A stretch of 36,406 nt of DNA from contig JAURYB010000177.1 of the NCBI GenBank assembly GCA_030654075.1, positions 1 through 36,406 of the forward strand, written 5' to 3'. This document shows, piece by piece, positions 17,301 through 25,488 of this stretch (positions are counted from its first letter, which is position 1; every line of letters starts with the position of its first letter). The DNA comes from Bacteroidales bacterium. Its GTDB lineage: Bacteria > Bacteroidota > Bacteroidia > Bacteroidales > UBA4417. Below the pieces are notes generated by a model that worked only from the letters and a program-made list of their open reading frames with translations, did no database searches and was not told where the DNA came from. A program made the position numbers and the translations under genes.

Positions 17301-18056
17301 ATGATTGCAATTATTTCGCCCGCCAAGTCGCTTAATTTTGAGAGCAATTCTCCCACCGATCTAGGTACATCACCACTTTTTTTAAAGGAAGCTGATTACC
17401 TTGCAGGCAAATTGGGAAAACTCAATTCATCCAAACTTGGAGCACTGTTGGATATCTCTCCAAAACTGGCTCATTTAAACGCAGAGCGTTACGCATCCTG
17501 GAATACTGCCACTTTAAAACAAGCAATTTACGCATACGATGGCGATGTTTACGACGGTATGGAAGCAAAAACGTTTTCCAGCCAGGAAATTGATTTTGCT
17601 CAAAAGCACCTTCGCATCATTTCAGGATTATATGGTTTATTGCAACCACTGGATTTGATAAAACCGTATCGGATCGATATGGGAACTGCTTTCACAACGC
17701 CCAAAGGGGAGAATCTTTATAAATATTGGGGCGATAAAATCACCGACCAGCTTAAAAAAAACATTAAGGAATCGGGTAGTAACGTCCTGATTAATCTTGC
17801 CTCCCAGGAATATTTCGCAGTTGTTAATACCCAAAAACTGAAAGCACGGATTATCACACCTTCCTTCAAGGATCGCAGCAACGATAAATATGCTATGATT
17901 TCATTTTTTGCCAAGAAAGCCCGGGGAATGATGAGCCGTTTTATAATTCAGAATGCTATAACCGATCCTGAAATGCTGGTAGGCTTCGATTCCGGAGGGT
18001 ATAATTTCAATCATGAACTTTCAAAAGGCGATATTTGGGTCTTCACTAGGGGCTAA
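17301..18056 (+). CDS. yaaA: YaaA-family peroxide stress protein (DUF328)
   Basis: The start at the ATG giving MIAIISPAKSLNFES is the family's conserved N-terminus; the longer frame starts only at TTG. About 251 residues. Conserved family stretches are visible: DGDVYDGMEAKTFS, ISGLYGLLQPLDLIKPYRIDMG, INLASQEYF and the late GYNFN. In E. coli YaaA lowers free iron during peroxide stress and binds DNA; the same role is assumed by family. Cytoplasmic. Confidence 0.93.
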   Translation: MIAIISPAKSLNFESNSPTDLGTSPLFLKEADYLAGKLGKLNSSKLGALLDISPKLAHLNAERYASWNTATLKQAIYAYDGDVYDGMEAKTFSSQEIDFAQKHLRIISGLYGLLQPLDLIKPYRIDMGTAFTTPKGENLYKYWGDKITDQLKKNIKESGSNVLINLASQEYFAVVNTQKLKARIITPSFKDRSNDKYAMISFFAKKARGMMSRFIIQNAITDPEMLVGFDSGGYNFNHELSKGDIWVFTRG

Positions 18057-18084
18057 ATACCGAATGTTAATAAATAGTTGAAAA

Positions 18085-18459
18085 ATGGCAGGAATTGCAG
18101 GAAAGTTTATAAAGAGTTTCTCACATGCGTTACGTGGTATCGTATTTCTTTTTAATAGCCAGCTCAACGCCCGCATTGAATTAACAATCACGGGTATTGT
18201 AATTATTGCTGGAATTTTATTCAAAATAAGCACTTCCGAATGGCTTACAATATTGCTGTGTATCGCAATGGTATTGAGTTTGGAAGGAATTAACACGGCA
18301 ATTGAAATATTTGCTGACAAACTTCACCCCGGCTTTGACAAAAAGATTGGCAACGTGAAAGATGTGGCCGCTGGAGCTGTGCTGATAGCCTCCGTAGTTG
18401 CCGCTATCATTGGTTTTATTATTTTTGTGCCTCGGTTGCTGGGCTTGATTAATTTTTAG
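18085..18459 (+). CDS. diacylglycerol/undecaprenol kinase (DgkA family)
   Basis: 124 residues, the usual length of this small integral membrane kinase. Three hydrophobic helices are visible. The family signature E-G-I-N-T-A-I-E (SLEGINTAIEIFADKL) and the late KDVAAGAVL motif supply the active-site Glu residues and the nucleotide site. It phosphorylates diacylglycerol or undecaprenol in the inner membrane. It starts 28 nt after yaaA and may be co-transcribed with it. Confidence 0.93.
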   Translation: MAGIAGKFIKSFSHALRGIVFLFNSQLNARIELTITGIVIIAGILFKISTSEWLTILLCIAMVLSLEGINTAIEIFADKLHPGFDKKIGNVKDVAAGAVLIASVVAAIIGFIIFVPRLLGLINF

Positions 18460-18472
18460 CTCTTACTAATCT

Positions 18473-18500
18473 GAAAATAGAAAATAGTTACTGGAAAATA
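18473..18500 (+). repeat. heptad array, left arm (GAAAATA)
   Basis: Four units in register: GAAAATA, GAAAATA, GTTACTG, GAAAATA. AATAGAAAAT (18476-18485) is exactly complementary to ATTTTCTATT (18573-18582) in the right arm. Confidence 0.75.
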
Positions 18501-18557
18501 ATAAGTCAAAACTATTCCTCTTAACCATTTTTTACTCTACATGAAAGCAATGGGAAC

Positions 18558-18585
18558 CATTTTCCATTTTCCATTTTCTATTAAC
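18558..18585 (+). repeat. heptad array, right arm (CATTTTC)
   Basis: Four units in register: CATTTTC three times, then TATTAAC. It ends 26 bases before the ATG of the kinase gene at 18612. It is the reverse-complement counterpart of the GAAAATA arm. Confidence 0.78.
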
Positions 18586-18611
18586 TGTTTAATAAAAATT
18601 TAAACCCCAAC

Positions 18612-19457
18612 ATGATACTAATAGCCGACGGAGGCTCCACCAAAACGGACTGGCGCCTGATTAAAGAAGGAAGAGAATACAAACAGGTTCAAACTCCGGG
18701 ATTTAATCCATACCTGGTTGGAAGTGACGAAATTGAAGCTATCCTATGGAAAGAACTACAGCCATATATTGATAATAATGCCGTTAGCACTGTTTATTAT
18801 TATGGTGCAGGTTGCTCCACTCCGGTTAAAAATATGATAGTTGAAAATGCTTTTGAGAAAATATTCCCAAACGCAAGAATACACATTAGTCATGACTTAC
18901 TTGCTGCATCACATGCCTTATGTGGTGATAAAGAAGGAATAGCAGCAATCCTAGGAACGGGTTCAAATTCCTGTTTTTACGATGGAAAAAACATAACAGA
19001 AGGCATCTTTTCTTTGGGATACTTCTTTGGTGATGAAGGAAGCGGGGCGTATTTGGGCAAACAACTTTTAACAGCCTACCTGCATAAAGAATTACCCGAA
19101 GATGTTGAAATAAGATTCAAGGACGAATACTCCATGAGCCTCGAAAGCATACTTGATGCCGTTTATACCAAACCTGCACCTAGCCGGTTCCTGGCATCTT
19201 TCAGCCGGTTTATCAACAACAACCGCGATCATCCCTATATTTATACCCTTTTAACTGATGCTTTCAGGCTTTTTTACAAATACCAGGTTTGCTGCTATGC
19301 AAGGCATAAAGAAGTTCCGGTTCATTTTGTCGGGTCAGTAGCTTATCATTACAAAGACATTCTTACCGAAGTTGGCTTGGAATTCGGCATAAAAACAGGC
19401 AAATTCATCAAAGCTCCAATCGACGGTCTGGTTGAATATCACCAGGAAAATAAATAA
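18612..19457 (+). CDS. N-acetylglucosamine kinase-like BadF/BadG family ATPase
   Basis: 281 residues with the sugar kinase/actin fold motifs of the BadF/BadG family. The phosphate-1 motif is at the N-terminus (LIADGGSTKTDWRLI), phosphate-2 in AAILGTGSNSCFYDG, and the GDEGSGAYLGK loop follows. The family includes eukaryotic GlcNAc kinase, and Bacteroidota members of this length are usually taken as GlcNAc or glucosamine kinases that salvage cell-wall sugars. The substrate cannot be read from the sequence. Confidence 0.85.
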   Translation: MILIADGGSTKTDWRLIKEGREYKQVQTPGFNPYLVGSDEIEAILWKELQPYIDNNAVSTVYYYGAGCSTPVKNMIVENAFEKIFPNARIHISHDLLAASHALCGDKEGIAAILGTGSNSCFYDGKNITEGIFSLGYFFGDEGSGAYLGKQLLTAYLHKELPEDVEIRFKDEYSMSLESILDAVYTKPAPSRFLASFSRFINNNRDHPYIYTLLTDAFRLFYKYQVCCYARHKEVPVHFVGSVAYHYKDILTEVGLEFGIKTGKFIKAPIDGLVEYHQENK

Positions 19458-19461
19458 TTCG

Positions 19462-19502
19462 TTTTAGTCGGAGTGCGTCTCCTAGTCGCGCCCCGACTAA
19501 AA
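19462..19502 (+). terminator. stem-loop after the sugar kinase gene
   Basis: TTTTAGTCGG (19462-19471) and CCGACTAAAA (19493-19502) form a perfect 10-bp stem. A GGAG/CTCC hairpin (19470-19482) overlaps its inner edge, so the two stems partly compete. It starts five bases after the stop codon at 19457. No long T-run follows, so termination is plausible but not certain. Confidence 0.55.
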
Positions 19503-19575
19503 CCACAAAAGGCATAAAAGAATCTTAATTTTCTTTTGTGCCTTCTGCCTTTTCCTTTTGATCCTTTTGTGGTTT
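19500..19575. repeat. nested inverted repeats between the kinase and msrB genes
   Basis: The outer arms AAACCACAAAAGG (19500-19512) and CCTTTTGTGGTTT (19563-19575) are perfect complements of 13 bp. The inner arms GGCATAAAAGAA (19511-19522) and TTCTTTTGTGCC (19531-19542) pair over 12 bp with one G.T. Several CCTTTTG-like words between them could compete for the same partner, giving alternative folds. Confidence 0.75.
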
Positions 19576-19603
19576 AAACTAATTAACCAATAGCAACCTT
19601 TAC

Positions 19604-19645
19604 CATTTTCTATTTTCTATTTTCTTTTCACTCTTCACTATTCAC
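19604..19645 (+). repeat. heptad array running into the msrB stop codon
   Basis: Six units in register: CATTTTC, TATTTTC, TATTTTC, TTTTCAC, TCTTCAC, TATTCAC. The last unit covers the stop codon of the minus-strand msrB gene (19642-19644). The first units match the CATTTTC arm at 18558. Confidence 0.78.
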
Positions 19646-20160
19646 TTCTTCTTCCCCGCCTCAAACTTCAATGCTCCCGAGTTAATACAATACCTTAATC
19701 CAGTCGGCTTAGGCCCATCTTCAAAAACGTGCCCGAGATGCCCGCCGCATTTGGCACACATTACTTCAATACGCACCATCCCATGACTTACATCTCTTTT
19801 CTCAACAATATTTTTATTAACCGAAGGCTCATAAAAAGCCGGCCATCCGCAACCAGAATTGTATTTTGTTTTAGAAGTGAAAAGTTCGGCTCCGCAAGCT
19901 GCGCAATAATAAGTGCCTTCCTCATAAAATTTATCAAACTCGCCGGTGTAAGGACGTTCAGTACCTTTTTCACGTAATATTCCGAATTGAACAGGGCTTA
20001 ACTGTTTACGCCATTCGTCATCAGTTTTCTTTATTTCAAATGTATCCATAGCTGTTGATGTAGTTTTTGTTTGATTGTTGTTACCTGATTTTTGTGCACA
20101 AGCCGAAAACGATATGCTTATCAGCGCCACAAATCCTATAAACCTGAAATTAATTGACAT
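19642..20160 (-). CDS. msrB: peptide-methionine (R)-S-oxide reductase, lipoprotein
   Basis: The start at the ATG giving [21 protein letters not shown] is preferred over an in-frame TTG three codons upstream; 172 residues. The N-terminus is a lipoprotein signal with the lipobox cysteine in FSAC, so the enzyme acts in the envelope. The catalytic domain follows, with the two zinc pairs CAAC and CAKC, the GCGWPAF and GHVFEDGP motifs, and the catalytic cysteine in RYCINSGAL. It repairs methionine-R-sulfoxide in exported proteins. Confidence 0.96.
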   Translation of the reverse strand: MSINFRFIGFVALISISFSACAQKSGNNNQTKTTSTAMDTFEIKKTDDEWRKQLSPVQFGILREKGTERPYTGEFDKFYEEGTYYCAACGAELFTSKTKYNSGCGWPAFYEPSVNKNIVEKRDVSHGMVRIEVMCAKCGGHLGHVFEDGPKPTGLRYCINSGALKFEAGKKK

Positions 20161-20270
20161 GTATTTCAATTTGAAATTAGTTGAACTTTATCACGCATTC
20201 AACAGTTTCAATGTATCTAAAGTTTACTGAACTATCATAAAATTCCTTAATTTGATTCTGAAGTCGACAT

Positions 20271-20747
20271 ATGGACACTTTCCTGATCGTCCTTGCAATC
20301 ATATTACTTATCGGCGGAATTGCCTGTTGCTTTATTCCGTTTTTACCCGGAACGCCATTAGCTTACGGAAGCCTGATTCTTTTGCAACTATTGACCTTTA
20401 GGCCTTTTACTGATAGCCCCCTGACAATCTGGACTTTGGCAACTATTTTAGTGGTAGCAGCAGATTACTACATCCCCATTTGGGGATCAAAAAGATTTAG
20501 GGGAACCAGTGGCGGAGTATGGGGAGCATCTATCGGGCTTGTATTTGGAATTTTCCTTTTCCCTCCGATAGGACTAATAATTGGCCCGTTTATCGAGGTT
20601 TTTATTGGCGAAATCATCAATGATCAGGATACAAATAAAGCATTTCGTTCAGCACTAGGCTCATTTATTGGTTTCGTTGCCGGAACCATTATGAAACTTG
20701 GTATCAGTATAGTAATGGGATATTATTTTTTCACCGCCCTCTGGTGA
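20271..20747 (+). CDS. DUF456 family membrane protein
   Basis: 158 residues, almost entirely hydrophobic with about four helices and the glycine-rich stretch SGGVWGASIGLVFGIFLFPPIGLIIGPFIEVFIGE typical of DUF456. An N-terminal PFLPGTPLAYGSL turn is also characteristic. Inner membrane; function unknown. It is divergent from msrB, and its last 87 bases overlap the 3' end of truA on the other strand. Confidence 0.87.
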   Translation: MDTFLIVLAIILLIGGIACCFIPFLPGTPLAYGSLILLQLLTFRPFTDSPLTIWTLATILVVAADYYIPIWGSKRFRGTSGGVWGASIGLVFGIFLFPPIGLIIGPFIEVFIGEIINDQDTNKAFRSALGSFIGFVAGTIMKLGISIVMGYYFFTALW

Positions 20748-21521
20748 AAAGAATACAGGTTTATCTGAAAATATTTCCTCCGGATATCCAACCCCGGTTA
20801 ACTTAAGACCTTTTGCAGGAACAGAATAACCAGCCTTCCCCCTATCATGGCTATCAATGATACGCTGAAAATCGTCGATGGAAATCTTTCCGCGGCCCAC
20901 ATCAAGCAATGTACCTACTATTGCCCTAACCATATTTCGTAAAAAACGATCTGCCCTGATTGTGAACTTGAGAAAGTGATCCGGTTCTGTCCACTTGGCT
21001 ACTTTAATGTCGCATAAATAATTATTTACCTGTGTATTTACTTTGCTAAAACATTGAAAATCAGTCCGCCCTAAAAGCAATGTCGAACAAATGTTCATCT
21101 TTTCTATATCCAGATCACCGTGAACGAAATAAGCATGGTGATAATTAAACGGGTCCTTTTGCCTGAGAATAAGATATTCATACTCACGCCATGTTGCACT
21201 ATACCGGGCATGACCACCGGGCAAAACTGGTTTTATTTCATAAACGACAATATCCTGTGGCAGAAATCGGTTTAACCTGAAAGCTAGTTGTAATAATGCT
21301 TCGGAGGAAAAGAATTCTTCCTGATCATAATGCGCAAAAAAAGAACCGGCACTTACACCGGCATCGGTTCGTCCACAACCGGTTACACTGCCCTTGAACC
21401 CTGAAATAGCAGCTAATCCCGAATCTATCAATTCCTGCACAGTAGTAGCATTTGGCTGAATTTGCCAGCCGCCATAAGCCGATCCATTGTAAGCGATTTG
21501 TATAAAATACCTGTATGCCAT
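20661..21521 (-). CDS. truA: tRNA pseudouridine(38-40) synthase
   Basis: 286 residues, somewhat longer than the common TruA length. The catalytic aspartate is in GRTDAGVSA. The YNGSAYGGWQIQ N-terminus, RLNRFLPQDI, RDxxEYxY-like strand (TWREYEYLIL) and FLRNMVRAIVGTLLDVGRG are family hallmarks. A Shine-Dalgarno-like AGGAGG (21526-21531) lies 5 nt upstream of the ATG. The normal end of the fold (GVGYPEEIF) is followed by about 40 extra residues; most of these are encoded antisense to the DUF456 gene. Confidence 0.95.
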   Translation of the reverse strand: MAYRYFIQIAYNGSAYGGWQIQPNATTVQELIDSGLAAISGFKGSVTGCGRTDAGVSAGSFFAHYDQEEFFSSEALLQLAFRLNRFLPQDIVVYEIKPVLPGGHARYSATWREYEYLILRQKDPFNYHHAYFVHGDLDIEKMNICSTLLLGRTDFQCFSKVNTQVNNYLCDIKVAKWTEPDHFLKFTIRADRFLRNMVRAIVGTLLDVGRGKISIDDFQRIIDSHDRGKAGYSVPAKGLKLTGVGYPEEIFSDKPVFFSPEGGEKIISHYYTDTKFHNGSGNETNK

Positions 21522-21674
21522 GTTTCCTCCTCATGCAAAAGTAGCTTTTCTACATCAATCTTCATATAGTTTTATATCTATATATCTATTTAACAAATGA
21601 ATATCATTAGGTTAGATGCGTTTTTTAGAAAGATTATAAATTGAATATAATATCGAAAAATAAGGGCCTAAAAT

Positions 21675-21705
21675 CGTGCATATATAAATAAGATATTTAT
21701 CTTTA
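21675..21705 (+). promoter_or_regulatory. putative promoter of hydrogenase locus 1, with overlapping dyad
   Basis: A near-consensus -7 element TATCTTTA (21698-21705) lies 19 bp after a weak CGTG -33 element (21675-21678). An inverted repeat ATAAATA / TATTTAT (21684-21700) overlaps the -7 box and could be an operator, although AT-richness makes chance dyads likely. The 5' UTR to the ATG at 21778 would be about 65 nt. Confidence 0.4.
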
Positions 21706-21777
21706 CAGCCTCTATTGTGAATTGAATAACAATGTAGAATGATACTAATCAAACATTTACAAACAAATAAAACTAAA

Positions 21778-22248
21778 ATGACAACTATTGAAGTACTAAT
21801 TCATGACCTGGTCGAAAAGCACGGGAAAAACCGTAATGCTTTAATGCCGGTATTACAGGGAGTAGTAGCCTGCGAAAAATTTCTTTCGGAAGAAGCTATG
21901 ATAGCAGTAGCACGGGAATTGGACCTTTCGGCTGCTGATGTGTACGGAACAGCCTCGTTTTATACTTTCCTTGATACAAAACCACGCGGTAAAAACATTA
22001 TTAGGGTTTGTAAAACCATTTCCTGCCATATGCAAGGCAAAGATGCCATTATTAAAGCTATTGAAAGTCATTTGATGGTAAAAGTAGGTGAAACATCTCC
22101 TGATAAAAAATTTACACTTCTCTCTGCCAATTGCCTTGGCTGGTGTCACAAAGGACCGGTAATGCTCATTAACGATGAAGTATTCCCTTCGGTTACTCCT
22201 GAAAAAGCAATCGAAATTATTGAGAATTTTGCCAAGAAAACCATTTAA
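21778..22248 (+). CDS. hydC: NuoE-like [2Fe-2S] subunit of [FeFe]-hydrogenase (HydC), locus 1
   Basis: The start at the ATG giving MTTIEVLIHDLVEKHG fits NuoE N-termini; a longer frame adds 13 residues without family similarity. 156 residues. An N-terminal helical bundle is followed by a thioredoxin-like domain with four cluster cysteines, C78-x4-C83 (CKTISC) and C119-x3-C123 (CLGWC). It carries electrons next to the flavin subunit. First gene of the hydC-hydB-hydA operon; 25 nt separate it from hydB. Confidence 0.92.
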   Translation: MTTIEVLIHDLVEKHGKNRNALMPVLQGVVACEKFLSEEAMIAVARELDLSAADVYGTASFYTFLDTKPRGKNIIRVCKTISCHMQGKDAIIKAIESHLMVKVGETSPDKKFTLLSANCLGWCHKGPVMLINDEVFPSVTPEKAIEIIENFAKKTI

Positions 22249-22273
22249 CTCTCACGACTAAATTTGTAATCAC

Positions 22274-23443
22274 ATGGATCAGAAACCATTAAAAAAAATA
22301 GATATAATCTTTGGTTGGGACGAAAGATGCACTCCAATACAGGTTGTCGAAAAAACAATCAAAAAAACTCCTGAAAATATTATACTGGATATGATTGACT
22401 CCGGATTAAAAGGACGCGGAGGCGCAGGATTCCCGACAGGACTCAAATGGAAATTTACCCGGAACGAAGAATCAGAAGTAAAATATGTAATCTGTAACGC
22501 AGATGAAGGAGAACCCGGTACATTTAAAGATCGTGAAATCCTGGACAAAGTTCCTGAGAAAATATTTGCAGGAATGACCATCTGCGGATACGTTATTGGC
22601 GCACGCGAAGGCTATATTTACGTAAGAGGCGAGTATAATTTTATGCTAAAAACGCTCCAGCAAAAAATTGATATTTTCAATCAGCAACTTCATGATATGA
22701 AAGTTGATTTCCATGTCTATCTTCGTTCGGGCAGCGGCGCTTATGTTTGTGGTGAGGAATCGGCATTGTTTGAATCCATGGAAGGCAAACGCGGTGAGCC
22801 ACGCAACAAGCCTCCTTATCCGACCGTTGCTGGATACAACAACAAACCTACTGTAATCAACAACGTTGAAACACTGGTTTATACTTCCGAAATCTGCCGC
22901 ATGGGACCCGAACAATTTAAAGCACTCGGGACTAATGACTCAAGAGGATCAAAGGTCTTCTCTGTTTCAGGCGATACACCCATTGCTGGGATTTATGAGC
23001 TGGAATTAGGTATGCCACTCAGGGATTTTGTAGATGAATTTGGCGATGGCGATACAAAAGCGATCCAGGTTGGTGGAGCATCAGGACATTGTGTTCCAAG
23101 AAAAAAATTCAACGATACTATTATTGGTTTCGAAGGTATCCCAACAGGTGGATCTATGATGATCTTCAACTCAAGTCGTTCGATGTACAATGTTCTTCAC
23201 GATTATCTTGAATTTTTTACAGAAGAATCTTGCGGCCAATGCACTCCATGCCGTATAGGGTGCCAGCAGTTACTAAAAGGAATTGAAGCTGTAAAAAAAG
23301 GTGAACGGCCTCCTACTTATCTCGACGATCTGAAAAGATTAACAGCAACAATGAAAATTGCTGCAAAATGTGGCTTGGGACAATCAGTTGCTAATCCATT
23401 TACTTCAATCGTCGATAATTTCCGCGAAGAAATCATTTACTAA
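22274..23443 (+). CDS. hydB: minimal NuoF-like NADH/flavin subunit of [FeFe]-hydrogenase (HydB), locus 1
   Basis: 389 residues. The core has the NADH/FMN glycine-rich loops GRGGAGFPTGLKW (48-59) and GSGAYVCGEESALFESMEGKRG (153-174), and a [4Fe-4S] site formed by C320, C323, C326 and C366. Compared with the locus 2 HydB (597 residues), it lacks both the N-terminal thioredoxin-like [2Fe-2S] domain and the C-terminal 2[4Fe-4S] ferredoxin domain. NADH oxidation or NAD+ reduction should be intact. Lack of the C-terminal clusters suggests a different, possibly non-bifurcating, electron route; this is inference. Confidence 0.92.
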   Translation: MDQKPLKKIDIIFGWDERCTPIQVVEKTIKKTPENIILDMIDSGLKGRGGAGFPTGLKWKFTRNEESEVKYVICNADEGEPGTFKDREILDKVPEKIFAGMTICGYVIGAREGYIYVRGEYNFMLKTLQQKIDIFNQQLHDMKVDFHVYLRSGSGAYVCGEESALFESMEGKRGEPRNKPPYPTVAGYNNKPTVINNVETLVYTSEICRMGPEQFKALGTNDSRGSKVFSVSGDTPIAGIYELELGMPLRDFVDEFGDGDTKAIQVGGASGHCVPRKKFNDTIIGFEGIPTGGSMMIFNSSRSMYNVLHDYLEFFTEESCGQCTPCRIGCQQLLKGIEAVKKGERPPTYLDDLKRLTATMKIAAKCGLGQSVANPFTSIVDNFREEIIY

Positions 23444-23482
23444 TCCAGCTCTTTTAACCCCATAACATAGGAGAAAAACACC

Positions 23483-25276
23483 ATGAGTAAATATATGGTT
23501 AACCTTAAAATAAATAATACCCCCATTCAGGTTGAAGAGGGCACAACAATACTGGAAGCCGCCAAACTACTGAATTTCCGAATCCCAACTCTCTGCAATC
23601 ATCCCGACCTTAGTGTTGCAGGTAATTGCCGTGTTTGTGTAGTGGAAGTTAAAGGAGCCCGTTTGTTGGCAGCATCATGTGCAACTCCAGTTTCGGAAGG
23701 AATGGAAGTAAATACCAATAGTGAAAAAGTACGGATCGCCCGTAAACACGTTATTGAACTCTTGCTTTCGGAACATAATGTTGATTGTACCAAATGTTTC
23801 AAAAACGGGCATTGCGAACTTCAGGAACTTGCTTCGGAATACCGCTTTGGTGATCACATCTTTATTGATCTTGTAAAGGACAGAGATAAAGTCCGCGACA
23901 TTTCATCACCCTCTATTTCAAGAGATGCCAGTAAATGTATACGTTGCCAGCGATGTGTGCGTACCTGCGACGAACTGCAATCAGTTAGTGCTCTGGCTGT
24001 TGTAAACAAAGGAGATCATCAGTATATCACTACCTTCCTGAACAAACCATTGAATGATGTTGTTTGTACAAATTGCGGTCAATGCATAAACCGATGCCCC
24101 ACCGGTGCTCTCTACGAACGCAATTACATTGAGGATGTGTGGCAGGCCATTTATGATCCGAATAAATTCGTAGTCGTCGAAACAGCTCCGGCTACACGTG
24201 TTGCTCTGGGCGAAGATCTTGGCATTGAAACAGGTGTTCGTGTAACAGGAAAAATGGTTTCAGCTTTACGCAAAATAGGCTTCAACAAAGTATTGGATAC
24301 TGATTTCACTGCCGATTTAACCATTATGGAAGAAGGCACTGAATTGTTAACACGCCTTAAAAAAGCACTGGTAGATAAGGATGAAACAGTAAAACTCCCT
24401 TTGATGACCTCCTGCTCACCTGGCTGGGTGAAGTACCAGGAGCATATGTACCCTGAATTGATCGACAATCTTTCATCCTGTAAATCACCGCAACAAATGT
24501 TCGGTGCATTGGCTAAAACCTATTATGCTGATAAAATTAATATCAAAGCTGAAAATATGGTGGTTGTTTCCATAATGCCATGTACAGCTAAGAAATTTGA
24601 GTGCAACCGACCCGAAATGCGTGACTCAGGATTTAAAGATGTTGATTATGTTCTCACTACTCGTGAACTCGCTATGATGATTAAGCAGGCTGGTATTGAA
24701 TTCGACAAACTTGAAGATGAATCCTACGACAGTATTTTGGGTGAATCAACAGGGGCTGGGGTAATTTTCGGAACCACTGGAGGAGTAATGGAAGCAGCGC
24801 TTCGTACTGCTTATGAAATTATTACCGGAAACGAGGTCCCCTTTACCAACCTCAATATCAAACCTGTACGTGGTATGGAAGGCGTAAAAGAAGCAAGTAT
24901 CAAAATTAAGAACACTAAACCTGAATGGAATTTCCTGGAAGGTGTAGAACTTAATGTAGCTGTTGCCCATGGGCTAGCCAATGCCAAACAACTTATGGAT
25001 GCAGTAAAATCAGGCAAATCAAACTATCATTTCATCGAAGTTATGGGTTGCCCCGGAGGATGTATTGGTGGAGGTGGTCAACCTATTCCTACATCTGCTG
25101 AAATCCGAAAACGAAGAGCCGAAGCTATCTACGCTGAAGATATGGGGAAAACAATACGGAAATCTCACGAGAATCCGGAAGTGATTGAGGTGTATAAGGA
25201 ATATCTTTCTCAGCCTTTAGGACATAAATCGCACGAATTATTACACACGCATTACAAAGTACGTAAACGCTACTAA
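23483..25276 (+). CDS. hydA: [FeFe]-hydrogenase catalytic subunit (HydA), locus 1
   Basis: 597 residues. Domains in order: [2Fe-2S] (C38, C49, C52, C66); His-Cys3 [4Fe-4S] (H98, C102, C105, C111); two [4Fe-4S] (C152/155/158/162 and C195/198/201/205); then the H-cluster domain. L1 reads TSCSPGW (C311-S312) where the canonical motif is TSCCPGW. L2 is IMPCTAKKFE (C367). L3 is EVMGCPGGC (C523, C527). The small-subunit-like tail (KTIRKSHENPE) is fused at the C-terminus. It makes or uses H2 with electrons from HydB/HydC. It ends the operon at a terminator. Confidence 0.95.
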   Translation: MSKYMVNLKINNTPIQVEEGTTILEAAKLLNFRIPTLCNHPDLSVAGNCRVCVVEVKGARLLAASCATPVSEGMEVNTNSEKVRIARKHVIELLLSEHNVDCTKCFKNGHCELQELASEYRFGDHIFIDLVKDRDKVRDISSPSISRDASKCIRCQRCVRTCDELQSVSALAVVNKGDHQYITTFLNKPLNDVVCTNCGQCINRCPTGALYERNYIEDVWQAIYDPNKFVVVETAPATRVALGEDLGIETGVRVTGKMVSALRKIGFNKVLDTDFTADLTIMEEGTELLTRLKKALVDKDETVKLPLMTSCSPGWVKYQEHMYPELIDNLSSCKSPQQMFGALAKTYYADKINIKAENMVVVSIMPCTAKKFECNRPEMRDSGFKDVDYVLTTRELAMMIKQAGIEFDKLEDESYDSILGESTGAGVIFGTTGGVMEAALRTAYEIITGNEVPFTNLNIKPVRGMEGVKEASIKIKNTKPEWNFLEGVELNVAVAHGLANAKQLMDAVKSGKSNYHFIEVMGCPGGCIGGGGQPIPTSAEIRKRRAEAIYAEDMGKTIRKSHENPEVIEVYKEYLSQPLGHKSHELLHTHYKVRKRY

Positions 25277-25290
25277 TAAATAAATTCAGC

Positions 25291-25320
25291 AAAGGCCGCC
25301 TTGGTAATAGGGCGGCTTTT
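25291..25320 (+). terminator. intrinsic terminator after hydA, locus 1
   Basis: AAAGGCCGCC (25291-25300) pairs with GGCGGCTTTT (25311-25320) over about 10 bp including one G.T, ending in TTTT. It lies 14 nt after the hydA stop codon. Confidence 0.8.
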
Positions 25321-25383
25321 GCATTTTCAAACCCGCTCCATTACTTGATTCTCAATAATTACAAGAAGATTGACACACCAATA

Positions 25384-25407
25384 TTATATCGAAATATTTC
25401 GATATAA
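25384..25407. promoter_or_regulatory. 24-bp perfect palindrome, candidate operator
   Basis: TTATATCGAAAT (25384-25395) followed directly by its reverse complement ATTTCGATATAA (25396-25407). It stands upstream of the sensor cluster and about 80 bp upstream of its candidate -33 element. A related half-site, ATATCGAAA, occurs at 21650-21658 before locus 1. The protein that binds it is unknown. Confidence 0.65.
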
Positions 25408-25488
25408 ACCGTCTGTAAATACGTGCTATTTAGACTAATTATAAATTTACTGTTATTTGTTTAACAATGTGAATAAAATAACAACAGG

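Noticed and set aside
21536..21543. TACTTTTG on the minus strand as a truA -7 box
   Set aside because: It matches TAnnTTTG, but a start site seven or so bases on would cut into the AGGAGG Shine-Dalgarno at 21526-21531; one of the two signals must be chance, and the Shine-Dalgarno looks stronger.
25457..25467. TTGTTTAACAA as a Rex operator
   Set aside because: It lacks the full-length two-half-site spacing that I associate with Rex sites; kept only as a dyad within the regulatory gap.
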